From assembly GCA_009695065.1 (NCBI GenBank), contig SIBR01000005.1, forward strand, positions 1 through 64,000: DNA of 64,000 nt, read 5' to 3'. This stretch comes from Opitutus sp. GTDB taxonomy: Bacteria; Verrucomicrobiota; Verrucomicrobiae; Opitutales; Opitutaceae. The notes under the pieces are model-generated. The model saw nothing but the letters and a program-made list of their open reading frames with translations. It ran no database searches and was not told where the DNA came from. Below are positions 27,864 to 37,636 of the stretch, piece by piece. The translations under genes were made by a program, and so were the position numbers. How positions within the stretch are numbered: the first letter of the stretch is position 1; each line of letters begins with the position of its first letter.

Positions 27864-28427
27864 ATGGCCGAAATTCAAGTGCGGTCCGTCGTGTCCACCT
27901 TCAGCGAATTATACTGCGAGCGGCAGGGTTGCGCCGTCCGTGAATTCCGGGGAAAAGTTTTCTGGCGGACGTTACACTGGTATGCGGTGCCGCTGGCACC
28001 CTTGCTCATGATCGGCCGCCATTTTGAGTCCGACCGGGCGTTGATCGCGGTTTGTGGACGGGCCAGCCGCATGCGGCAGGTTTTTGAGGCGATCGCCGAT
28101 CATTCCGGAAATGGATACAATGACGGATGGCTGCGGCGGCAGGTGAAGTTGCGGGTTTCCACCCGCCGGCTGCGCCGCCTGGCCGCCCGTTATCTTCCCG
28201 ATCGGAAAGCCGACGCGACTGCGACGAATCGCCGAGAACAGCCCGATCGAGTCGGCGCCGGGGAGATGAATCGCTCCTGCAACGGGCGCTCCTGCACGTC
28301 TTGCGCGGCGATCGGGCGTAACCGGCCGCAATCGGCCTGGAGCCAAAGTTCGGCCGGGCCTCGTTCTCGCCGCCGCGTTTACGCCGGGCTGCGAGCTGGC
28401 CCGTCGGGCTGGCTCACTCCCGGATGA
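27864..28427 (+). CDS. Conserved-looking protein of unknown function
   Basis: Starts 'MAEIQVRSVVSTFSELY', 13 bases after the BON fragment. The first 120 residues are well formed, with a Cys-rich start ('CERQGCAVREF'), hydrophobic 'TLHWYAVPLAPLLMIG', and a basic stretch 'RRQVKLRVSTRRLRRLAARYL'. The tail after about residue 125 is low-complexity, Arg/Ser-rich and less protein-like, so a late frameshift is possible. No signal peptide. I do not recognise the family. Confidence 0.5.
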   Translation: MAEIQVRSVVSTFSELYCERQGCAVREFRGKVFWRTLHWYAVPLAPLLMIGRHFESDRALIAVCGRASRMRQVFEAIADHSGNGYNDGWLRRQVKLRVSTRRLRRLAARYLPDRKADATATNRREQPDRVGAGEMNRSCNGRSCTSCAAIGRNRPQSAWSQSSAGPRSRRRVYAGLRAGPSGWLTPG

Positions 28428-28456
28428 CCGCCGGATCTAGGTTCACCGGCGGGATT

Positions 28457-29698
28457 TCAGTGGCCGGCGAGCTGCTTCTCGATCGAGGCGCCGAGTGAGG
28501 GCAGGTGGCGGAGTGCGTTCTCGCAATAGACTTTCCGCAGCACCGCGTCGGGCAGGCCGAGTCCGGAGATGTTCCAGCGGCCGTGGCCGGGTGAGCCGCC
28601 CTCCGTCCGGATCTGCGCCGGATGTTCGAAGTACTCGTCGTAGGTTTCCAGACACCGCCAGTGGGGCGTCCAGAAGTCGTCGATGCCGCGGTCGGGATCG
28701 CCGTCGGAGCCCATCAGCACGCGATCCTGATACTTGATGATGAATTCCCGCCACAGGCGAGGCGCGCGACCGAGATCCTGTACCGTCGCCGAGATCTCGA
28801 CATCCGCATTGGGAAACGTGTCGAGAAACTTGGCGAGTTTCTCGGGATCGTAGTAGAGCATCGCTAGGTGGGCGTTGACGAACCGCGTCTTCGGATGCTT
28901 CCGATGCATGTTTTCCCGCGCTTGTTCGTAGGCTTCCACGGACGGATAGCCGTTGTTGTAATAGTTTCCCGAGGTGTCGAGGGGCCGGTGCCAGAGTCCG
29001 GCCTCGTAGCGTTCGTTCATCGGGCCGATGGGATAGTAGCGGCCGATGGAGTCACCGGTATGAATCATGACCGGCCGGTCGTATTTTGCCGCCATGTCCC
29101 ACACCGCGTCGAGGCGGGGATCGTCGGGCAGGATAAACGTGCCATCGGGATTCTTCGTCGAGATACCGAGGGTCTTGTGGACCTTCATGCCGAGTGCCCC
29201 GGCCTTGAACGCCCGCTCCATTTCCGCAGCAAATTTCTCCGACCATCCGGGCTCGTTGATGCCTTTCGCGCTAAAGGTAACAAAGTTCGCCACGCGATGC
29301 TTGTAGGGATCGCCGGCTTTCAGCACGGCGTCCAGTTCCTCGCCGGTGCCACCGTTCAGATTCACGATCGCGCCCATGCCGATCGCGTCCATCAGCGCGA
29401 TCACCTTGTCGTAGGCCGCCGCGGTCTTCAGGGGGCGCGTGTGAACATGGAAGTCGATGGCGGGATAGCGGGCGCGGGTGATGGACGTGCGTGGCAGCCG
29501 CAGCAAGGTCGCGGGCATGTGCCGCACGGGGCTGGCCTCGGGCTTCCAACCCGGCGGCGGGTTGATCGACTCGATCGAAGGAATCGGCGGAACGGATACC
29601 GTGGAGGTTACGGAACCCGGGGATTGACTGGTTTGACCTGGGGAAGCGGCAACGAGTGCAGCCGCGAAGAGCACCAAACCGAAAGGTGAGCATCGCAT
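28457..29698 (-). CDS. Secreted amidohydrolase, TIM-barrel (amidohydro_2) type
   Basis: The start at 29698 gives a signal peptide ('FGLVLFAAALVAASPG'). The metal-binding 'AIDFHVHT' motif opens the barrel. 'MIHTGDSIGRYYPIG' and 'FVNAHLAMLYYDPEKLA' supply further His ligands, and 'VLMGSDGDPDRGIDDFW' supplies the late Asp. The C-terminus 'VLRKVYCENALRHLP' is typical of amidohydrolase_2 proteins. The length is 413 residues. Substrate unknown; related enzymes act on cyclic carboxylates or lactones. Confidence 0.85.
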   Translation of the reverse strand: MRCSPFGLVLFAAALVAASPGQTSQSPGSVTSTVSVPPIPSIESINPPPGWKPEASPVRHMPATLLRLPRTSITRARYPAIDFHVHTRPLKTAAAYDKVIALMDAIGMGAIVNLNGGTGEELDAVLKAGDPYKHRVANFVTFSAKGINEPGWSEKFAAEMERAFKAGALGMKVHKTLGISTKNPDGTFILPDDPRLDAVWDMAAKYDRPVMIHTGDSIGRYYPIGPMNERYEAGLWHRPLDTSGNYYNNGYPSVEAYEQARENMHRKHPKTRFVNAHLAMLYYDPEKLAKFLDTFPNADVEISATVQDLGRAPRLWREFIIKYQDRVLMGSDGDPDRGIDDFWTPHWRCLETYDEYFEHPAQIRTEGGSPGHGRWNISGLGLPDAVLRKVYCENALRHLPSLGASIEKQLAGH

Positions 29699-29876
29699 CG
29701 GTCCAGTTCCGTCCAGAATTGAGATTCCGTCAAGGGTGGACGGACGCGTCACGCCCTGTGATCAACCACCGGGCGGCCTTCAAAAGACGGGAAGCCGCGT
29801 CTGCGGACCACTCCGGAGAAAAATTCCGCGTGCCCCAGCCCTGACCGAACGGTCGCCGCCGGCGGGTCGAGGCTGT

Positions 29877-30698
29877 TCAAGCCGTCGCGCGCCGGCGGTG
29901 CCAGAACGCCAGCCCAAACACCCCAAGGGCGGCGAGGAGGGCGCTGGTGGCGGTTTCCCGAATCGCGGAAGCGGTGACGAAGTTGTTTCCCCCCCAGCGT
30001 CACTTGCGCGTTTTCCGCCAGCAGCCGGCCATCGATATTGCCCCGGCGCCCACCGTGATCGAGGTGAGAGCCAGAACATTTCATGCGAATACGGAATCGA
30101 TACCGAGCGTGGCCGAACCGCCGACCTGCCAAAAGACATTGCTGGCTTGAGCGCCCCCGGTGAGGAGGACCTGCGTGAGGCCGGCCGTGTCGAGGGTGGA
30201 CCCCATTTGAAAAATAAACACGGCATTGGGGCCTCCGTTGAGGGTGAGATTCCCTGTTGTGATACCGAACGTGGTCGCAGCCGACGTGTAGACGCCCGGC
30301 CCCAACACCATGCGGCCGAGTTCGGTGGCGATCGTCGTCGGCGAAGCGCGGATCGCCGCGACCGTATCGGCGATGGCTAGGGCGGATTTCGCCGCCTGCG
30401 TGAACGCATCGCCGGCGTGATTTTGCCCGGTGACGAAATTGAAGGTGCCGGCCCCGTCGATGACGGTGGTGGCATGCGTTCCCATATCCCCGGTGATCGT
30501 CGTCGCACCGCCGGTGAAGGTGATGCCGCTGCCCGCGAGAATCGCGAAGTTAGCCGCCGAACCGAGATCGACCACCGCCTCGGCATGGGCCCGCGGCTGC
30601 CAACCGACCAACGCCACCGCGGCCACCAGCATCACGGGAAGGAACTTCAATTTGGACGCGGCCCGAGGGCGGGGTGCGATCACGGAAAAGGCATTCAT
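29877..30698 (-). pseudogene. Ice-binding-like (DUF3494) secreted protein, decayed
   Basis: The N-terminus has a signal peptide and a typical DUF3494 body: 'VDLGSAANFAILAGSGIT', 'GDMGTHATT', 'PGVYTSAATTFGITTGNLT', 'FIFQMGSTL' and 'VFWQVGGSATLG'. A TGA at 30081-30083 replaces the usual Gly after 'DSVFA'. The continuation 'NVLALTSITVGAGA' loses one base near 30038-30044, resumes as 'NIDGRLLAENAQVTLGG', then has one extra G in a seven-base run (29989-29995). The end, 'ALLAALGVFGLAFWHRRRATA', is a hydrophobic helix with an Arg tail. Three separate lesions favour real decay. Confidence 0.75.
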
Positions 30699-30858
30699 CG
30701 GTGGAGGAAGTCTAGTCGGAAAACGCGCCCTGCCATATGGGGTGATGGCGTACTGGCCGCTAGTCGGATTTTTTGCCCGGTCGTCATCGGGCTGCGGCTA
30801 TCGCGCGGTGGGCGGCGAAGATTGACGCGTCCGGCGAAACCGGCCCAATTCCCTCCGC

Positions 30859-32094
30859 ATGAGCGAAAATCCCACGCCATCCGCAGGAGCCGCGGGCAGC
30901 GGTGAAGAAGGCTCCGGCCGCGTGCAGGTTTTGATTTTGGGCGGCGGTTTCGGCGGCATCGCCACGGCGAATACGCTGCGGCGGCGGCTGCCGGCTCAGC
31001 ACGCCATCACGGTGATCGACCACGCCCCGCGCTTTCATGTCGGCGCCGGGAAGCCCTGGGTGATGCTCGGCGAGCGGACAAGCGCGGAGATCTCGGCGGA
31101 GCGCGCCGTGCTCCTCGAACCGGGCGTCGAGTTTTTGCCGTCGGAGATTTTGCAGCTCGATGTGGCGGGCCGCCGGGTGGTGACGGCCGCCGGTCCGCGG
31201 CCGTGGGATTTTCTTGTGATCGCGCTTGGGGCCGCGTTGCGGCCGGAGGCCGTGCCGGGACTCGCGGGCGCGCATACGTTCTACACCGTGGAGGGCGCGG
31301 AGAAACTGCGTCCGGTGCTGGCGGCGTTTACGCAGGGAGAAATCGTGCTGTTGATTCCAAGGGCGCCCTACAAATGTCCCGCGGCCCCCTACGAGGCGGC
31401 CCTGCTGTTGCAGAATTTCTTCGCCCGGCGCGGCCAGAGCGCTGCGGTAAAGGTCAACTTGTATACCGTCGAGGGCGCGCCCATGGCAACCGCGGGCCCC
31501 GAGATGGGGGCCTTCATTCGCGCGCAGCTTTCGAATCAGGGCATCCGGTTTTTTCCGCAGAAGTCCGTGGTGCGCGTCGACCCCGGGGCGCGCCGGGTCG
31601 AATTTGCCGACGACACCTCCGTCGCATATGACCTGTTGATGTGCGTGCCGCCGCACGAGGCTCCCGCGGTGGTGCGGGCGGCGCAATTGACGGGACCGTC
31701 GGGCTGGATTCCGGTCGATCCCCTGACACTGGAAGCGACGGCGGCGGCGGGCGCCGGGCGGGTGTTCGCCATCGGCGACGTGACCACCGTGCCGCTTCCG
31801 GGCCGTTTCAAACCCGACGTGGGTCTGGTTCTGCCGAAGGCTGGCACGATGGCCGAGGCGCAGGGTGAAGTCGTCGCCCGGCGAATTGCGGATTTGGTCA
31901 GCCGCCGCGTGCCGACCGCCACGTTCGACGGCCAGGGCTTTTGCTATCTTGAAACCGGCGGCGGTTGCGCGCTAAAGGGCGAGGGCTCGTTCTTCTCCCT
32001 GCCGCATCCCGTGATGACGAAGCAGCCGGCGAGTGTCGCCGAGATGGCCGGGAAGCTGGCCTGGGTGGCCCAACACCTAGCGCCGCGGCGTTGA
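30859..32094 (+). CDS. FAD-dependent oxidoreductase, sulfide:quinone reductase/NDH-2-like
   Basis: The N-terminal dinucleotide fold is 'VLILGGGFGGIATANTL'. The SQR-like segment 'IPRAPYKCPAAPYEAALLL' includes a Cys at the position used in SQR-like proteins. The second FAD motif is 'GRVFAIGDVTTVPLP', with 'PKAGTMAEAQGEVVARRI' following. Near the C-terminus 'GFCYLETGGGCALKGEG' has two more Cys. At 411 residues it fits sulfide:quinone or related flavoprotein reductases at the membrane surface. Sulfide as substrate is not proven. Confidence 0.82.
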   Translation: MSENPTPSAGAAGSGEEGSGRVQVLILGGGFGGIATANTLRRRLPAQHAITVIDHAPRFHVGAGKPWVMLGERTSAEISAERAVLLEPGVEFLPSEILQLDVAGRRVVTAAGPRPWDFLVIALGAALRPEAVPGLAGAHTFYTVEGAEKLRPVLAAFTQGEIVLLIPRAPYKCPAAPYEAALLLQNFFARRGQSAAVKVNLYTVEGAPMATAGPEMGAFIRAQLSNQGIRFFPQKSVVRVDPGARRVEFADDTSVAYDLLMCVPPHEAPAVVRAAQLTGPSGWIPVDPLTLEATAAAGAGRVFAIGDVTTVPLPGRFKPDVGLVLPKAGTMAEAQGEVVARRIADLVSRRVPTATFDGQGFCYLETGGGCALKGEGSFFSLPHPVMTKQPASVAEMAGKLAWVAQHLAPRR

Positions 32095-32125
32095 GCCTTC
32101 CGTCGAACGACCCCGCGATTTCCCC

Positions 32126-32527
32126 ATGAAAATCACCCGCGCCAAAACTGCCGCCACCAAACGTGGGCCGGCGGATTATTTCACCGGAGTCGTCTGGCTC
32201 GAGGAGGTGACCGCTGCGCCGTATACCTCGGATGTCCGCGTGGTCACGGTCACGTTCGAGTCCGGCGCGCGGACCGCCTGGCACACCCATCCCCATGGCC
32301 AGCTGCTGCAAATCGTGTCCGGCGTCGGGCGCGTACAGAAAGCCGGGGAAAGAGTGATGGAGGTGCTGCCGGGTGACGTGGTTTGGTTCGAGCCGGGCGA
32401 ACGCCACTGGCATGGCGCGGGACCGGCCAGCATGATGGCCCATCTCGCGGTGCAGCGGGCCGACGAAGCCGGAAGATCCGCGGTGTGGCAGGAGCACGTG
32501 AACGACTCCGATTATGCCGGCACGTGA
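32126..32527 (+). CDS. Cupin-domain protein
   Basis: Single-domain cupin of 133 residues with motif 1 'TAWHTHPHGQLLQIVSG' (metal-binding His residues and Gln) and motif 2 'PGDVVWFEPGERHWHGAG' (final His). The pattern resembles the RmlC-like cupins found beside flavoprotein oxidoreductases. It follows the flavoprotein by 31 bases in the same direction, so co-transcription is likely. Substrate unknown. Confidence 0.85.
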   Translation: MKITRAKTAATKRGPADYFTGVVWLEEVTAAPYTSDVRVVTVTFESGARTAWHTHPHGQLLQIVSGVGRVQKAGERVMEVLPGDVVWFEPGERHWHGAGPASMMAHLAVQRADEAGRSAVWQEHVNDSDYAGT

Positions 32528-33538
32528 GGCCGGGTGCGCCGTCCTGCCAAGGCGGACCCTTTCCTCCAGACGTTTTTTCCGTCGCTTTCTCCTGGGGCCT
32601 TGCGTTGCGGGGGGATGGTTGATTGGCCATGCCGCCGTTGCCGCGGAGTCGCGTGGAGACGGCCGGCCCATTCTCCCTGGCAAAGAGATTCCCACGGCCC
32701 TGCGCTGGGCTTATCCGGTGCGCGTGCGGTCGCCGGCGCAGGCCGACGATGGCAAGCTCCGGCGCGTGTCGGGAAGTGCCAGGGAATATACGCTGACCCA
32801 GATCCGCGATAATTTCGCGATCATGGACTGGTTTCCGGAAGAGCAGCCCCGACACCCCCGGTGGTGACGCTCGGCCGGAAGCCCCAGCTTATCGGCTGCG
32901 CGCACTGTCACATGCTGGCCGACTACATTCTCCGGCAGATCGCCGACATCAAGGCGGGCACGAGGCTCTGTGCCGAACCCTGCATGGAGCCGCCGACCCA
33001 CATGCAGGAGATGTCGCGACAGATCACCGCCGAAGAGGCGCGAATCGCCGCCGAGTATTATGCGCGGATGCCGTATCGGGCGTGGATCAAAGTCGTCGAG
33101 GCCGAGACGGTTCCCGTTGCCCGCGTGTTCGGGCTCTCGATGTATGTGGCCTTCGAGTCGGAGGGCCGGGAGCCGCTGGGGCGCCGGATTCTCGAAGTTC
33201 CGGCCGATGCCGAGCGGACGAAGTTGCAGGATCCGCATTCCGGATTTATCGCTCATGTGCCGGTAGGCAGCATCAAGCGGGGCGAAACGCTCGCGGCGAC
33301 CGGAGGCGGCGGCCGGACGGTGCAGTGCGCCACGTGTCACGGGCCGGAGTTGAAGGGCCTGGGCGTGGCGCCGCCGATCGCCGGTCGGTCGCCGAGCTAC
33401 CTCGTGCGCCAGCTCTACGACCTGCAGTCGGGTGTGCGGAACGGGACGATGGCGGTGCTGATGAAACCGACCGTCGTGAATCTCACGCCGGACGATATGA
33501 TCGATCTGGCGGCGTACGTATCGTCGCGCGCACCGTAG
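32514..33538 (+). pseudogene. Dihaem cytochrome c, frameshifted and internally deleted
   Basis: The N-terminal frame has a secretion signal (ending near 'HAAVAAES') and leads to 'TQIRDNFAIMDWFPEEQP'. The frame breaks at about 32845-32860 and continues as 'TPPVVTLGRKPQLIGCAHCH'. Two CxxCH haem motifs are present: CAHCH near 32905 and CATCH near 33335. After the first haem, related proteins as I remember them have about 15-17 residues ending 'GLPADYI'; here 'CHM' joins directly to 'LADYI', indicating an in-frame deletion of about 50 bases. The rest ends normally ('DDMIDLAAYVSSRAP'). Likely an electron-transfer protein for the upstream flavoprotein. Confidence 0.75.
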
Positions 33539-33628
33539 GACGGAGTGGGGGCCGTGCGGGCGTCAGCCGGGCCGGGGGCAGCCGCGTCCGAGGCTTGAAT
33601 CGGTGGCGGGTCCGTATGTGCTCCGCGC

Positions 33629-34834
33629 GTGCTGACCACACTTCGCCGCGCCGAATATGCCGAGCTCATTGGCCTGTTTTTTCTCCAGGGCGCCGCGCTG
33701 GGCTTGTGGTTCGTGCCGCTCAGTTCGGTGCTCGAGGCCCACGGGTTGGCGCATATCCGACCCTATGCATTTGCCGCCTCGGGCGTCGCGGCGTTTGTCT
33801 CGCCGTTGCTGTTCGGGGCGATGGCGGACCGGCACGCGTCGCCGGTGAAAGTGCTGCGCTGGCTGTCGTTCGCGACCGCGGTGGCGATGGCCGCGGCCAG
33901 CACGGCGATCCGCTCCGGAGCGGGTCCGTGGGTCGTCCTCGCGCTGATCCAGTTGCACGCGTTCTGTTCGTCGCCGACGTGGAGCATCGCCTCGACCATC
34001 GTCTTTGCGCGGTTGGCGAATGCGAAAAAGGAATTCGGCCCGATCCGGGCGATGGCGACGATCGGCTGGATGGGCGGCTGCGTGTTCGTCAGCATGTGCG
34101 GGGCCGATCGCTCGACCCTGGCCGGCTACGGCGGGGCGGCGGTGTGGTTGGTGGTGAGCGGATTTACCTTCTGGCTGCCGGTGCTCGAAACGCCCAAGGC
34201 GGTGGAGGAACTCACCTGGGCGCAGCGCTTTGGCCTCGATGCGCTGCAATTGCTGAAGAATCGCGATCATCGCGTGGTGTTTCTGACGACCGCGCTCTTC
34301 ACGATCCCGGTGGCGGCGTTTTATCCGTACACTCCGCCGCATCTGCTCGAAATCGGACTGGTGCATACGGCGGCGTGGATGAGTGCCGGGCAGATCACGG
34401 AGGTGCTGGCCATGCTCCTCCTCGGAACGCTACTCCTACGGTGGCGCTTGAAATGGATTCTGGCGAGCGGGCTGGCGATCGGCGTTTTACGGTTCGCGTT
34501 TTGCGCGGTCGGGACGCCCTGGGGCCTGATCACGGGCGTGGTGCTGCACGGCGCGTCGTTCACGCTGGTGCTGATCACGGCGCAAATCTACCTCGACCAG
34601 CGGGTCGATCCCGCGTGGCGCGCGCGCGGGCAGGCCCTGATGTCCCTCATGAACGGCGGCGTGGGCAACATGGTCGGCTATCTCGGCGCGGGCGCGTGGT
34701 TCGCGGCGTGCACGACGAACGGGCACACCGGTTGGCCGTTGTTTTGGGGCGGGCTGTCGGTGGCGATGGGAGCAGTGCTGACCTTTTTCCTCGCGGTGTA
34801 TCGCGGCCGTGGCCGGCGTGAAGGCGTGATGTGA
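33629..34834 (+). CDS. MFS transporter, nucleoside:H+ symporter type
   Basis: About 12 hydrophobic segments in 401 residues, starting 'ELIGLFFLQGAALGLWFVPL' and including 'GPIRAMATIGWMGG', which matches the central motif of the NupG/Nuc_H_symport family. 'LMSLMNGGVGNMVGYLGAG' in the late helices also fits that family. GTG start. Inner-membrane uptake of nucleosides or sugars is inferred; no catabolic genes for these are directly adjacent. Confidence 0.85.
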   Translation: MLTTLRRAEYAELIGLFFLQGAALGLWFVPLSSVLEAHGLAHIRPYAFAASGVAAFVSPLLFGAMADRHASPVKVLRWLSFATAVAMAAASTAIRSGAGPWVVLALIQLHAFCSSPTWSIASTIVFARLANAKKEFGPIRAMATIGWMGGCVFVSMCGADRSTLAGYGGAAVWLVVSGFTFWLPVLETPKAVEELTWAQRFGLDALQLLKNRDHRVVFLTTALFTIPVAAFYPYTPPHLLEIGLVHTAAWMSAGQITEVLAMLLLGTLLLRWRLKWILASGLAIGVLRFAFCAVGTPWGLITGVVLHGASFTLVLITAQIYLDQRVDPAWRARGQALMSLMNGGVGNMVGYLGAGAWFAACTTNGHTGWPLFWGGLSVAMGAVLTFFLAVYRGRGRREGVM

Positions 34835-34853
34835 CGACCCGGGGCGCAACGGT

Positions 34854-34874
34854 AAAACGCCCGCTTAACGGGCG
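34854..34874 (-). terminator. Candidate rho-independent terminator
   Basis: Read on the minus strand, CGCCCG and CGGGCG form a 6-bp stem with a 5-base loop, followed directly by four T. It lies 35 bases beyond the stop of the small minus-strand gene at 34909-35157. The U tract is short, so it is a moderate candidate. Confidence 0.45.
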
Positions 34875-34908
34875 CGCGCCGAGCCTGCTGGAACCGGAGC
34901 TGTGCGGC

Positions 34909-35157
34909 TCAGGCAACGCCCCTGGCTTTCAACAGGGCGGCGAGTTGGGCGGCGTCGACCTCGCCCTTGATCGTGTTGAGATGGCTCAGGATGGTCATGC
35001 GGTCCGCGGGACCGCAGCTGGAAATTTCGATCATCCAGTCTTCGGTCTTGGGCGCGACCGCCACCACCTCGTCGCTCCACGCGACGACTTCCGTGGCTTC
35101 AACAAAACCCTTGGTGATGCCCTGGATAAAATATTCCGCCTTGGTCCGGTAGTTCAT
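34909..35157 (-). CDS. Small cytosolic protein of unknown function
   Basis: The protein has 82 residues, starting 'MNYRTKAEYFIQGITKGFVE'. A longer in-frame start would add 62 residues of poor-quality sequence and was rejected. It contains mixed helix and strand, and 'TKTED'-like charged segments near 'VAPKTEDWMIEISSCG'. The C-terminal helix is 'VDAAQLAALLKARGVA'. No membrane segment or signal peptide. A possible terminator follows it. Confidence 0.6.
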   Translation of the reverse strand: MNYRTKAEYFIQGITKGFVEATEVVAWSDEVVAVAPKTEDWMIEISSCGPADRMTILSHLNTIKGEVDAAQLAALLKARGVA

Positions 35158-35371
35158 GGCGGAACACTTGAGATGGCGCGAACCATGCCAAGTGCGAAAG
35201 GCCCGGGCGGTCGAATATCCTGCGACCGCGGGTTGGAGCTCATGGGCCTCGGGCTTGAAATGCCGGTGCACTTCTCTCTCGGCTTGCCTCCAGACGGGAA
35301 AAATCATCGGCTGGTCCCGCCGGTCTGACCGCCCCGCGCTCATGCTTCATTCGCCCAACCCGTCGAGCGCC

Positions 35372-36415
35372 ATGCCAAATAAACCCTATCGCGCTGCAAT
35401 CATTGGCCTCGGCATGATCGGCGGAGCCGACCAAGTCTCGGGCGATGCGCTGGGCCAGCGGGTGGAGAACTTGGATGGCACCCACGCCAACGCCTATCGG
35501 GGTAACCCGCGCATTCAGCTGATCGCCGGGGCGAGCCGGGACGCCGGGCGCCGGCAGCGTTTCGCCGCGCGGACGGGAGCGCGTACGTATCCCAACTGGC
35601 GTGACATGATCGAGGGTGAGGCCCTCGATATCGTCAGCGTTGCCACCTACGCGCCCCAGCATGCCGAAATCACGATAGCGTGTGCCGGTCGCCGCGTTCC
35701 GGTGGTCTTTTGCGAAAAGCCCGTCGCCACCGGCCTGACCGACGCCGGGCGCATGCTGGAGGTTTGTCAGCAAAACAAGGTGCTCCTAGTCATCAACCAC
35801 CAGCGCCGTTTCAATCTGAATTATCGCCGTTTGCAGCTGGCCATTGCGGCCGGCGAACTGGGCGAACTCGTCTCGGCCCATCTCCAGTGGCCCACCGGAC
35901 GGCTGGGCAATGTGGGCACCCACGCGCTCGATGCTTTGTTGATGCTGAGCCGGCGCCGGTTCAAGGCGGTCTCCGCGACCCTCGACTTGGCGGGGAAACC
36001 GGATTGCCGCGGAGGCGATTTTCACGATCCCGGCGGGTGGGGCACCTTCCGTTTGGAAGGTGGAATGATGGCCACCGTCCATGCACCCGACTACGGCATG
36101 ATGCCGTTTCAAATCGAAATCAACGGTGCCGCGGGTCGGGCTCTCGTGCAGGGCCAGAAGGTGACGATCGAATATGGTGACGGGCATATCGATCATTGGC
36201 CCGCGCCGACGGATAGAATTTCAGGAATGGATCGCGCCGTGGCCGAAATTGTCGATTACCTCGATCGGCAGACCCCTTTCCCGTATGCCGCCGAGGAGGC
36301 GGTGCACACGCTTGAGGCGATTTTGGGATTTCATGCGTCTCATTCGCGAAAGTCCGCCTGGACCGAACTGCCGCTGTCGGGCAACGACCGCAAAATTGAC
36401 GTCGCGAGTGGATGA
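35372..36415 (+). CDS. Gfo/Idh/MocA-family oxidoreductase
   Basis: NAD(P)-dependent sugar or cyclitol dehydrogenase family. The Rossmann motif is 'AAIIGLGMIGGADQVSG', and the catalytic-region motif is 'PVVFCEKPVAT', containing the EKP signature. 'HQRRFNLNYRRLQLAIAAG' and 'VGTHALDALL' match the substrate-binding part. The start at 35372 is chosen because it places the Rossmann fold at the N-terminus. It is cytosolic, with no leader. 347 residues. Confidence 0.9.
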   Translation: MPNKPYRAAIIGLGMIGGADQVSGDALGQRVENLDGTHANAYRGNPRIQLIAGASRDAGRRQRFAARTGARTYPNWRDMIEGEALDIVSVATYAPQHAEITIACAGRRVPVVFCEKPVATGLTDAGRMLEVCQQNKVLLVINHQRRFNLNYRRLQLAIAAGELGELVSAHLQWPTGRLGNVGTHALDALLMLSRRRFKAVSATLDLAGKPDCRGGDFHDPGGWGTFRLEGGMMATVHAPDYGMMPFQIEINGAAGRALVQGQKVTIEYGDGHIDHWPAPTDRISGMDRAVAEIVDYLDRQTPFPYAAEEAVHTLEAILGFHASHSRKSAWTELPLSGNDRKIDVASG

Positions 36416-36507
36416 TGACGGCGGCTGCCCGGCCACTTTGAGTTTCGATTTTTCCATCTCGATTTTTGCCGTTTTCACTTTGCCGCGGGTTCTTGAAACC
36501 CTGCCGC

Positions 36508-37585
36508 ATGAAAAAGCCGCCGTCGTTCGCCGTTGTTTTGATCGGCGCCGGCGCGCCCGCCATCGCCGTTTCGATTCACGCTTTCGGCGCCGGCACGCCA
36601 CCGCCGGTACCCCCGCCGCTGCCGACCCGTCTGCCGACAGCCCCCGGCACACCGCCGCTGACCGCGGTCGGCGCGAAACCCGGCGAAGGGCGCGCCGCGC
36701 TGGGCATGAATCCTCCCGCCAATGCCGATGGGAATTTTCTGATCGGCCCCGACTACGTGTCGGCGCCCGAGCTGAACGTAATCGCCGGCGTTCCACAGGG
36801 GCAGGTGCGGCAGTTCCTCATGGATTCGAAGGGCGGTGAATTCCACAGCCCGGGCATAGCCCGCCACGTCTTCGGCACGGTCGATCCCAATAATCCGAAG
36901 ACGCTGATCGTCGAAACTCACTCCATCGATTACCAGCGTACGGTGACGGTTTACATCCCGAGCCAGTACGTGCCGGGTACCGCGGCGCCGTTCCTCATCA
37001 TGCACGACGGTCCGCCGATGGGGCGTCCGGACCTGACTCTGCCGCACATCCTCGACAACCTGATCGCGCAGCGGCGGGTGCCGGCGATGATTGCGATCAT
37101 GCTGGCGCACGGTGGGGGCGACGCTCAGGGCAGCGAGCGCGGTCGCGAATACGACACGATGTCCGGCCGCTATGCGGAATTTATCGAAGCCGATGTGCTG
37201 CCCCTCGTGGAGAAAAACTATCGGGTGACGCTGACCCGGGACCCCGAGGGACGCGCGACCATGGGCAGCAGCTCCGGCGGCTCGGCCGCTCTCAGCATGG
37301 CGTGGTATCACTCGGAGTGGTATCACCGCGTCATCACTTACTCGGGTACCTTTGTGAACCAGCAGTGGCCTTTTAATCCCAAGACGCCCTGTCATGCGCG
37401 ACGACATGCACGATTGGGTCGAGGCCAACAATCGCATGGCCGCCGTGCTCAAGGCGAAGGGCTACCGCTACCAGTACGTCTTTGCCCTCAATTCGGGCCA
37501 CGGCGATCGCAACGTGAGAAACCAAACGCTGCCGCACGCGTTGGAGTGGGTGTGGCAGGGTTATCTCATTCCACCGTCGCCGTAA
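36508..37585 (+). pseudogene. Secreted enterochelin-esterase-like alpha/beta hydrolase, internally deleted
   Basis: A signal-like N-terminus and Pro-rich linker are followed by a beta-sandwich ('HVFGTVDPNNPKTLIVE') and an esterase domain. The nucleophile elbow is 'MGSSSGGSAALSMAWYHSEW'. After 'NQQWPFNPKTP' (about 37388) the frame fails. Coding resumes in another frame at 'VMRDDMHDWVEANNRMAAVL' and ends with 'HGDRNVRNQTLPHALEWVW', which carries the catalytic His. The strand that should hold the catalytic Asp ('IWMHVGDRD' in relatives as I remember them) is missing, so about 100 bases appear lost along with the frame. Confidence 0.75.
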
Positions 37586-37636
37586 CTTCGTGGGCGCGCG
37601 CCGTGGCTTCGGTTCCTCCGCCGGGTCCGGCCGGAC

